DNA of 15,242 nt, from positions 1 to 15,242 of the forward strand of contig NW_014012329.1 in the NCBI RefSeq assembly GCF_000611645.1, given 5' to 3'. Source of the DNA: Monoraphidium neglectum (taxonomy: Eukaryota > Chlorophyta > Chlorophyceae > Sphaeropleales > Selenastraceae). Positions 1-7,864 of this stretch are shown here, in pieces (the stretch's first letter is position 1; the number at the start of each line of letters is the position of its first letter). The position numbers and the translations under genes are program-made. The notes under the pieces are model-generated. The model saw only the letters and a program-made list of their open reading frames with translations, did not search any database and was not told the origin of the DNA.

Positions 1-3000
1 GGATCCCGGGGGTGGCGATGAAGATATCGACGCCATTCTCCAAGAGCTGAAGATCACCCCCGCAGAGGGAGCCGCGGCGCGCGGCGCTGCCACGGCGCGC
101 GGCAGCGGCGGCGCGCAGCCGGCGTCTGCTGCGCTGTTGGGGGTCGACGTGCGGCGGCTCAGGGGGGAGGATGAGCTGCGGCGGATCTTCGGGGCGGGCG
201 TGATAGAGGCGGTGGACAGGCAGGATGCCGCAGAGTCCGGGTGCGCGCGTGGGTTTGAGAGGCACGAACTTCGGGGCAGTTGATGGTCGGCGGTTTGTAG
301 TTTGTGTTTGAGATTTGCAGACGAGGGCCGCCTGTCGGTCAGACGCATGGGGTTGGCATGCATGCGAGCGCTGCTGCGCGTGTTTGCTTCTGCTTCGGTG
401 TCATCAGGGTTGCAGCGCGTCGGCCCCCCTGACCCTGGCCGCACCGCTGCCGCCGCCTAACCGCCCGGCCCCTCCTCGCCCCCGCAGCAGCGGCCGCGGC
501 GGCGGCGCCGCGCGCCGCTACGGCTGGGCGCCGCGCAACGCGCCGCGGCGGCGGCCGATGAAGCGGGGCATGCTGATGGCGCCGCGGGACGACTGGTGAG
601 AGCCTTAGGGGTCGGCGCTGCTCGGCATGCAGGGAAGGCGTCAAAGGCAGGCTGGGTAGCTTCTTGGCAGCCGAGCCGTGGCGCCATGCCCCCGTCAAAT
701 CGGGTTACTAAGCATGACGTCATCATGCTGCGTGGCCCGGCATGCATCTCACCTGCGCCTGTCAACCCCCTGGCCCATCGGCAGCCTGGAACCAGCACTC
801 CTGCTTGTTCATGACAGCAGCACCGTCTTTGTTCACACCAGAACCCTCTTCATACACATCCACCCCCCCTCCCGTGTTCACATCCCCCCCCACACACCAC
901 CCAGGCCATACTATGAGCCGGGCACACTTCTGATGGAAGCCGCGGGGACGGCCGCGGACGGCACGCCCATGTTCCGGTGCGCTTGCCGATTGCGGGGAAG
1001 GGTCTGCGTGTGGAAGGGGTCCAGCCCTGTCCCCTTCAGACTGTCAGGGCATTGGCACGCTGCTTTTGACAGGCGCTACAATTCATCGACGCTATTGTTT
1101 ACTATGCTATCTTTGACCGACGCTAGTTTTGACCGACGCAACGTTTGACCGGCGCGCCACCATTACGCAGGTACGTCTGGCCCGGGCCGTACCGCGGGGC
1201 CCAGGCGCTGTTTGAGCAGGCGCAGGGCAGCTACGACCCCAACGCGGTGGCCGCCGTCCTCCACCAGGTGTGACGTCATCCCCCCCCCCCCCCTAGTGCG
1301 ATGCTTGCCCTTTGGCTGCACTGCTGGCGCCCGCGCCCGCACCCAGCTCGGCTGCGGGGACCAGCGTGATGCATGAGTATGCGGGACAGATCGGAAAGCC
1401 AGTGGTTTATGAGTGCGGAGCAACCCCCTGTTTTGCGGTGACGTCAGCAGGGCACTGCAGCCGCCCGGTCAAGCACACCGCCCGGAGAGGTGCCCCGCCC
1501 GCCGCTTGCCGTGCTCCGCTGTACTGCCAGCCGCCATCCACTGCCAATCACCGTCCTGCTCGTGCCGCCGACTTCGCTTGTACCGCCGCCTCAGTCATAC
1601 CCCCCCCATCGGCCCGCCCTGTGCGCCCCCGTAGTGCCCGTACCACGTTGACTCGCTGCTAGCCATGTCTGACCTGTACCGCGCCATGGGGGAGGGGCAG
1701 TACGCAGAGGAGAGCCTGAACAGGTCAGGGCAGTGTGTTTGCATGAAGTTGTGTGCAAGTGTGTGTGTGTGTGACGCAAATGTATAAGTGGGCTTGGTGT
1801 TTGTGAGGAGCAATGGGGGTTGTGCGGCGCGGGCACATGCGGAATCCCTCTCTTGGGCCCATCGTTGTCCAGCGTCGCTCAAGGCTCCCGCCCCACAGGC
1901 TGCTGACGTCAGGCTGACGTCATGCTGACGTCACGGCCCCGACCCCCGCCGGACCCCCGCGCCACCCGCCCAGGGCGCTGTACGCGCTAGAGGCCGCGTG
2001 GAGCCCTGCGTTCGACCCTGCTGCCGCGCGCTGCCGCCTGGACATCGAGGTCCCCGAGAACAGGGCGCTCTTCGTGGCGCTGTTCAGGCACGCGCAGGTG
2101 GGGCGGCGCCGGTTGGAAATGACTCACGATATTGCGATGAGTGCTTCATGCCCTGTTCTGGGGGGCGCTGTTTATGGCGCTGTTCAGGCACGCGCAAAGG
2201 GCGGCGCCGATTTTCGGTTGTTTTTGCAGTGGATATTTGTCAAAATCAAGGAATGTGGCGGGGAGGTGTGGCCGGGCGAGGGTCAACGGCTGGGAGAGAG
2301 GGGAGGACGAGAGCGTGAAAATGACATGTACAGGGGCCCTGCTGTCGGACAAAGGATTGTGGCGCCGCCCTGCCGCGTCTGGGGGGCAGGAGCGAGGGGC
2401 CGAGTGGCGTTTGTGCGAGCAAGCGGCGCAGGGGGGCGGCTGGCAGCTGCGGGGCTTTGGGGTGCATTACATATGCCTGGCCACAACCAGGCTGCTGGGT
2501 GGCCCCTTCAAGCACGTGCACTGTCGCGCTCGCACGCACATGCTCCTGCACACCCTGGGCTCCAGCCCACCCTGCCTCACATCAACCAGGCTCGTCAGAA
2601 GTCGCCGCCCTCTCACACCCCCCCTCCTCGTCCTGTCCCCCGCAGGCCCTCAGCCGCCGCGGCTGCCACTCGTCCGCGCTTGAGGTGGCGAAGCTGCTGC
2701 TGGCGCTGGACCCGGGGGACCCCCTGGGGGCGCTGCAGCTGGTGGACTACCTGGCGCTGAGGGCGGGACGGTGGGTGGCGGGGTGCAGACTCAGCGCGTG
2801 ACGTCTGTGTGGCTCGGCGGCTGGTTGAAGCGGAGCGGGGCGAGGCGGGGATAGCGTTACTGTTAACCTGCCTGGCAAGCCTTGGTGCCTGGGCTCCTGG
2901 TTCCATGGCCCCTTCCTCACCCACATGTGAGGCCTTGCGGCCCGCCCCCTCCACGCCCCCCTCCCCTGTTCCAGCCCCCCCCTCCCTGCCCATACTCCTG

Positions 3001-3693
3001 GCCCTCCTTTCGGCCCCACCTCTCCTGAAAGACCGACCGCACCTCCTGAACCACTCCCTGAAAACTTGCCCCGTGCAGCTACGGCTGGCTGGAGCGGCTA
3101 GTGCAGGGCTTCGACGGCGGCGCCGCCCTGGCCCTCCTCCCAAACTTCGCCTACTCTCTGGCCCTCGCGCGCTACTGGAAGGAGCAGCGCGCCGCGGGCC
3201 CCAGCGGCAGCGGCAGCGGCAGCAGCGGCCCGTCCAAAGGGGACAAGGGGGACAGAGGCTCGCAGGCGGCGGTTGCTGACGAGGACGAGGGCTCCGCTGG
3301 GCCGCAGCCGAGCAGCCACGAGACGCTGGTTTCGGCGATGCTGCTGCACCCGCTGGTCGTGCCGCAGCTGATGGGCCGGCTGCAGGGGCAGGGCGTTGGG
3401 AAAGACAGCTGGTGGGGGGCGCTGCTGCAGCGGCGACTGTTCCAGGGGGCGGGGGACGGCGGCAGCGCGTCGCTGGCGCACCTGGTGTCTATATTCGTGG
3501 AGCGCAGCCACCTGCTGTGGAAGTCGGCGGACGTTCAGGTGCGTGTGTGTAGGTGTGTAGGCGTGTGTGTGTGTGTTTTGTGTGTGTGTGTGTGTGTGCG
3601 TGCGTGGGTGCGTGTGTTTGTATGCATTACGTGCTTGCTTCTGGACCCGTCTGGTTTTTGGGGGTGCAGCCTGGGTGTGGGCCTCTGTGTGAT

Positions 3694-3742
<49 letters not shown>

Positions 3743-4891
3743 CTTTGTGTTCTTGTGTGTGCTTTTGTCTTTGTGTGTATGTGCGCGCGCGTGCGCGTGT
3801 CCATGTGCATGTCCATGTGCGTGTCCATGTGCCTACGTGCATGCATGCGTTTGTGCATGCATGCGTGCTGTTCAGTTTCTGTGCGCTGCTTCGGCCCTCC
3901 TTTATGTGGCCTCCATCGTAACATATTCTCCAGCAGAAAATTAGCGACGCAATCGCACCCAACCGCAACCTGACACCCCTCTCCCCCCCAGGCTTGGATG
4001 CGCCGCGCCGCCGACGCCGCCGCAGACGCAGCCGATGGAAAGGCCGCCGCCGCCCCCGCGCCCGCGGCCCCCGGCGCCGTGGCTCCTGCGCCGGCGCAGG
4101 CGGCGCCGCCCCTAAGCGCCGACGACTGGGCCGCGGTGGCGCGAGAGAGCTTCCCGGCCACAGGGGATAACGAGTTCAGGCACCTGCGGCTGGCGGACTT
4201 CAGCGACGCGGTCAATGCGCTGCCCAGGGAGGAGGTGGCGGCCGCGATGGAGGCTGGCGGCGGCGCCGGCGGGCTGCAGGTGGGAGGCGTGGGAGGGGGC
4301 CGCGGCCTGCGTGCTCTTATGGGCCCGGCGCGGCGTGGAACCGGGCGGCGGGGCGGTGCAGGGCCTCTCACCGCCGGCGGCTCAGCGGCGCCCGCGCCCG
4401 AAGCGCCGCGCGCCTGCCCGTCGGCTGCGGCTGGTGCTGGGCGTATTGCAGGGGGGCCTGCTCTGGTGTAGAGGCAGCGCTATCGTAAGACGATCCCCTC
4501 GTACTGCATTGAGCGATAATATCGCATTGAGCATTTGCCAATTGGTGAGTAAAGGCCATTCTGCCAATAACCTAATTGGCTAAAACCTGAATCCCATCAA
4601 CCGCAGGACGTGATGGATGAGGCGGTGATGGCCCAGATCCAGGAGGCCATGCTCGCCGCCCAGCAGCAGCAGGAGCAGCAGCAGCAGCAGCAAGGCGGCC
4701 CGGGGCAGCAGCAGCAGCAGCGCTTGAGCGAGGCGGAGCTGCAGGGGGCGAACCCCCTGATGATGCTGCTGCGCTCGCTGCTGCCCTGGGTGGACGCGGG
4801 GCAGGCGCCAGAGTACGGGGCGGACGACGAGGGTGGCGGCGGCGGCGGGCAGCGGCAGGGCGGCGGCGGCGGCGGAGGGGCGCCGCAGTGA
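1..4891 (+). CDS. TCF25: TCF25/NULP1 (Rqc1-like) ribosome quality control factor, 5' partial
   Basis: Ten exons fit in phase: 2-240, 488-595, 905-976, 1171-1267, 1635-1723, 1974-2097, 2646-2770, 3079-3538, 3992-4279 and 4607-4891 (stop TGA 4889-4891). They give 628 residues, and the N-terminus lies left of the window. All introns are GT-AG. Family landmarks, numbered from the first visible residue, are ELRRIFG near 55, WPYYEPGTLLME near 116-127, CPYHVDSLLAMSDLY near 173-187, LLLALDPGDPLGALQLVDYLALR near 260-283 (shown here only as a landmark), YGWL at 286 and LLPNFAYSLAL near 304-314. This matches the TPR-like helical core of TCF25. In yeast the homologue Rqc1 acts with Listerin/Ltn1 in the 60S ribosome quality control complex, promoting ubiquitination of stalled nascent chains. 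Algal features are a Ser/Gly-rich insert in exon 8, an Ala/Pro-rich insert in exon 9, and a polyglutamine run plus Gly-rich tail in exon 10. The identification is firm; individual splice sites are predictions. Confidence 0.95.
1065..1155 (+). repeat. Degenerate tandem repeat TTTGACCGACGC next to an acceptor
   Basis: Four copies of a 12-base motif lie in TCF25 intron 3: TTTGACAGGCGC at 1065, TTTGACCGACGC at 1112 and 1128, and TTTGACCGGCGC at 1144. The last three repeat with a 16-bp period, and the array ends 15 bp before the acceptor at 1170. The last three copies are nearly identical, so a recent tandem duplication is likely. Confidence 0.7.
1280..1293. repeat. Homopolymer C14 tract
   Basis: Fourteen consecutive C bases lie in TCF25 intron 4, directly after a TGACGTCA octamer at 1271-1278. 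The tract is likely length-variable and is not a coding feature. Confidence 0.85.
1901..1934. repeat. Three 11-bp tandem copies of a TGACGTCA palindrome
   Basis: The unit GCTGACGTCA plus one variable base (G, T, C) is repeated three times, putting perfect TGACGTCA octamers at 1904, 1915 and 1926. The array sits in TCF25 intron 5, about 40 bp upstream of the acceptor at 1973. TGACGTCA is the classical CRE/bZIP site; whether it functions here is unknown. Confidence 0.75.
2065..2208 (+). repeat. 100-bp-offset partial copy of exon 6 end inside intron 6 of the TCF25 model
   Basis: The 3' end of the sixth visible exon (about 2065-2097) and the start of its intron reappear about 100 bp downstream at about 2165-2208. 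The 22 bases at 2075-2096 are identical to 2175-2196. In the copy, the donor context CAGGTG has become CAAAGG, so the copied splice donor is destroyed, and a shared GCGGCGCC stretch follows with a 2-base shift. Confidence 0.8.
3540..3870 (+). repeat. GT-rich microsatellite region in TCF25 intron 8
   Basis: Starting at the splice donor at 3539, the intron is dominated by GT dinucleotides interrupted by GC and TT variants. The longest pure tract is (TG)21 at about 3698-3739. It is followed by alternating CG/TG and CATG-type runs to about 3870. It encodes nothing plausible; the reading frames through it give only Cys-Val or His-Thr repeats. The rest of the intron, to the acceptor at 3991, holds no other recognisable feature. 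Confidence 0.9.
4506..4532. repeat. Short direct repeat with central dyad in an AT-rich pocket
   Basis: GCATTGAGC occurs at 4506-4514 and 4524-4532, separated by GATAATATC, so the middle reads GCGATAATATCGC, an inverted repeat with 5-base arms. Just downstream, GCCAATTGG at 4537 and AATTGGC near 4574 form an imperfect inverted pair. All of this lies in the last TCF25 intron (4280-4606), which is otherwise GC-rich. It could be a relic of a small insertion. Confidence 0.5.
4660..4722 (+). repeat. CAG repeats encoding polyglutamine in TCF25
   Basis: Exon 10 of TCF25 holds two CAG clusters, interrupted by GAG, CAA and a GGCCCGGGG stretch. They encode runs of four, six and five glutamines within about 20 residues, in frame with the gene. 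Such CAG/Gln inserts are common in high-GC green algal proteins. Confidence 0.85.
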
Positions 4892-4935
4892 GCTCGGGGT
4901 TCGAGGCGCTGTCGGGTGCGGCTGCGTGAGCCCAG

Positions 4936-4940
4936 TGTAA
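4936..4940 (+). promoter_or_regulatory. TGTAA polyadenylation signal of TCF25
   Basis: TGTAA is the usual chlorophycean polyadenylation signal. This copy lies 45 bases after the TCF25 stop codon, on the coding strand. It implies a short 3' UTR that does not reach the convergent gene. Confidence 0.6.
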
Positions 4941-5240
4941 TGCCTTCTGGCAGGTGTTGGGGTTTGGAGGGGCCAGGGTATTCCTCTGTGCTGCAAGTCC
5001 AGCACAGCTGTATACGCAAGCTGGCAGCTGCATGCCGTTGGGACTGAGAAGCATCAATGCACTTGGCTTTGAAGGGAATGGCTCACAGGGCGGTGGTGCT
5101 GGGCATGGGATCACCCCTGAAGCGACCCACCACGCCCGCGGGCCCCAGCCGGTGGCGCACAGCTGCCGGGCTTGGGTGCCAGGGTGGAGGGGCGGGAGCA
5201 GCAAGCGCGGTCGGGCCGGCGCCCGCGGGGCGAGCGGCAG

Positions 5241-5245
5241 TTACA
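5241..5245 (-). promoter_or_regulatory. TGTAA polyadenylation signal of the minus-strand gene
   Basis: TTACA on the plus strand reads TGTAA on the minus strand. It lies about 345 bases past the stop codon at 5589-5591 and is the first such signal in that direction. A 3' UTR of this length is normal for chlorophycean genes. Confidence 0.45.
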
Positions 5246-5588
5246 GGACGCCTGCGCCGCCGGGAACGGGGATTCTGAAAGTGTGCACAGGGGCGCGCGC
5301 CTTGCTGCCGGTCAATCATGCTGCGCTGATCGCGCTGACAAACATCGCGAGTCCGCGTGATGGGCGCGTGCGCCGTGGTGCGGGTCGCCTCTGGCTGGCA
5401 GGCATGAACGGACGGTCGACGACTTCAAGATGAACAGTTTGAATTTGCCTCAGTCATAACCTAGAAAAATGTGCAATGCATCCTGCTTGTTTAAGCACGA
5501 CGCACGCCACAAGCCATTGGCACCGGCGAAACTGCCTCCCAAGAGCAACCTGGTCAAAGCCAAAAGCAGAGGAGCGCGACACCGCCGA

Positions 5589-7588
5589 TCACCGCCCGAC
5601 CGCCGCCGCGGCGCCCGCCGGCGGGAGTGCAATATTGCCCCGCTCCCCCCACCCCTCCGCCACCCGCGCCCACGCGACCGCCGCCGCCGCGGCCGCCGCG
5701 CTCTGCAGCCCCTCGAGCACGATCGCAGCCGGCGCCGCGGCGCCGTCGAGCGCGGCGCCGCCCGCCGCCGCGCCGGCGCGGTAGGCGGCCGATGCGGCAA
5801 TCCAAATGTCCTCCACCACCGCGGCCGCGGCGCCGGCGCCGCGCAGCAGCCGCAGGGCGGCGTCGCCCGCCGACTTGGCGGCCCGCTGCTGCCAGGGCGG
5901 CAGGCGGAGGTTGGGGCAGAGGGCTGCGGGAAGGCTGAACACCACAGCCATGTGGGTGACGACGGGGTCGCCTGGGGAGGGGTGGTTGCAGAGGCAGAGG
6001 GGTGGTGTGAGTGAGGGCTGGCTCAAATAAATGGCAGCCTCTTGACGCCGAGCGCAGTCTGCAGAATGCGGGCAGCAGACGGCCTGGGGGGGGCGCTGGC
6101 ACAGCGGAAGCAGGCCGGGCTGGCCGGCCCTTTGCTTGCTGTTTGGAGGGGCTGCTTGCAAGGTATCAAGCCCTGCGCAGATGGCAAGCGCCAGCCCCAA
6201 CACCCGTGCAAGCAGAGCTCTCAGTGCCCAAGCCTCACGCTCAGACCTTTGATACAACTTCAAATATCTGATTGCGAAGCGCCAAGCTCGCACGCACCCG
6301 CGTCGTTTTTCCCGAGGGACAGCGACACCGCCGTCGGCACGCGCCCGTCCTGCACAGACGGCAGCCCGGCCGCGGCCGCGGCTACGATCCACGGCGGCAG
6401 CGCGCGGCCGAGCGCCTGCGCCGCGTCTTCCAGGAAGCTGCGCACCAGCTGCTCACCCACCACCAGCGCCTGCGGGGACCACATGCGCCGGTTGTTGGGG
6501 TCTGCGGGTGCACCTTGCACAATGTGTCGTCTTGAGCAGTGCTCCAAAGGGGTATATGACAAGCCCGCGCAGCCGACAATAGGGGGGACCTGAGGGATTT
6601 TTCCGGTTTGCGGCTGCGCCGACACCAGCCGTCACTGGTCACGAGCAGCTCCGCCGCACGCGTCGGCCGGTTGGCCGGCTCGTCGGCTGGCCAGTGGCAG
6701 CGGCCTTGCATGAGGCGGCCTGGCTGGAGCAGTTTGGCTATGCCGTGTGTGGCATCATACGGGGGACGGCAGTGATGATAAGCATTTAGGGGCCGTCCCA
6801 CCTTGTCCCCTGACACCACCACATCAAACACTTCAATAGAGACGACGCCTGGGGGGGGGGGGGCGCAAGGGGGGGGGCCCCCGTGCATGACGTGTGACGA
6901 TGGATGCGAGGGGGAGGGCACTGACTGGAGTGACATGTTGCACGCCACGAAAGAAAGGTGCAAGGGAAATCATGATAAGGCCTATAGCCTTGGGAGCACG
7001 CGCAGCTGGGCGGGACAAAATCAACGTGTGCCTGGGCGCCGCTGTCAGGCAGCGGCCCCCGGGGTTGACGCAAGCGCCAGCCACTAAAACTGCAAGCGCC
7101 GCATCCCCTGCATTTGGAGTTCGACGGACGGCTGTCGCACCTGCCAGTAGCGCCCGGTATGTGGCGAGCGCGGCTGCGACCTGCTCCGCACCGTGGGCCC
7201 GGATGCCGACCGGAAAGGAAGCTTCCACGCGGGGGTGAAGCTTCAGGGGGATGCTGGAGCCTGGGGGGTTGGCCGGCCGGCATGTGGGCGACGTGGCGAG
7301 CTCAGCCTTGGCTCCGCGGCTCGGCCCCCAGCCGTGCGGGGCAGTACGGCAGTGTTTGTTAATTAGCAGCCTCAAGCTTTCGCAAAGCCGTCACGCTGCG
7401 CAGCATGAAACAGCAACAGATCCTCGGAATGCAGCGCCGTGAGCGCCAGGACCGGCGGTGACGCCCGCCACACGCGCACCTTTTACTGCAGGCAAACAGC
7501 CGTGCACGGTGCTGTCTGCCAATTGTTGCCGCTCTATTACAAACATCGAGCTGAGAAACTCGTGCACCTCATCCTTCGTCACGCTCAT
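5589..7588 (-). CDS. Unrecognised protein, about 324 residues, Ala-rich C-terminus
   Basis: Seven exons on the minus strand join in phase: 7588-7541, 7479-7395, 7260-7141, 6848-6802, 6723-6636, 6501-6298 and 5971-5589, for 975 coding bases. The ATG at 7588 starts MSVTKDEVHEFLSSMF. An in-frame TAG lies 27 bases upstream, but that TAG could also be an acceptor, so an additional 5' exon is possible. Visible segments include IPLKLHPRVEASFPVGIRAH (exon 3), VVSIEVFDVVVSGDK (exon 4), NNRRMWSPQALVVGEQLVRS (exon 6) and DPVVTHMAVVFSLPAALCP (exon 7). The last ~100 residues are Ala-rich and moderately hydrophobic, without a clear single membrane helix. I do not recognise the family. The least certain points are the 61-nt first intron and the donor at 6635, where GTGACC at about 6643 is an alternative joined to an acceptor at 6470. 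The last exon, exon 3 and exon 4 are the best supported. Confidence 0.6.
6851..6877. repeat. G13 and G9 homopolymers (minus-strand pyrimidine tract)
   Basis: Read on the minus strand, C9 and then C13 immediately precede the CAG acceptor of exon 4 of the minus-strand gene. The homopolymers therefore serve as its polypyrimidine tract. Their length is likely variable and prone to sequencing error. Confidence 0.7.
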
Positions 7589-7864
7589 GCTGACCGGCTC
7601 GCCCAGCCAACCCTAGATCAATCGAATCGCCTCGTCAGAGGTTCTAGACCGTTGAGCGCTCGACCGAGAAGCGGCTAATCTCGTAAGCGCATATGACGGC
7701 CGCTATATGCAGCGTTGTGCGGCGCGCGTCGGGTGACGGGCAATCCAGTCATGACCGGTCACAACGCGCGCAGCAAAGCTCCACCCACCCCAGCCATCAA
7801 CACACCAAAACTGGGGGCTGGACGCCACCCAGCCGCCCCGTCAACCCCTCAGCAGCTCTGCAAA
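7589..7864. promoter_or_regulatory. Bidirectional promoter interval
   Basis: These 276 bp separate the start codons of the divergent minus-strand gene (7588) and plus-strand gene (7865), so both promoters and 5' UTRs must share it unless one gene has a distant first exon. Near the middle is a dyad: GCATAT at 7689-7694 and ATATGC at 7705-7710, around GACGGCCGCT. The ATAT cores are the most TATA-like sequence in the interval. No ORF here looks genuine. Confidence 0.5.

Larger units (their letters stand above)
4892..5588. other. Convergent intergenic region (3' UTRs)
   Basis: This 697-bp stretch lies between the stop codons of TCF25 (plus) and the convergent gene on the minus strand. It contains one TGTAA signal for each direction. 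Open frames such as 4954-5433 show no splice-consistent or family-like sequence, so I see no gene here. Confidence 0.6.

Noticed and set aside
2613..3143. Minus-strand open frame over TCF25 exons 7-8
   Set aside because: It is antisense to conserved TCF25 sequence and rich in Arg/Pro/Gly as expected of GC-rich shadow frames.
3535..4371. Long minus-strand open frame opposite TCF25 exon 9 and intron 8
   Set aside because: It is antisense to a well-supported exon, and much of its translation is His-Thr repeats from the GT microsatellite.
4954..5433. Plus-strand open frame in the convergent intergenic region
   Set aside because: It has no splice consistency or recognisable domain, and it lies after the TCF25 polyadenylation signal.
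5469..6014. Plus-strand open frames opposite the last exon of the minus-strand gene
   Set aside because: They give Arg/Pro-rich translations, while the minus-strand frame has a coherent sequence and a good acceptor at 5972-5974.
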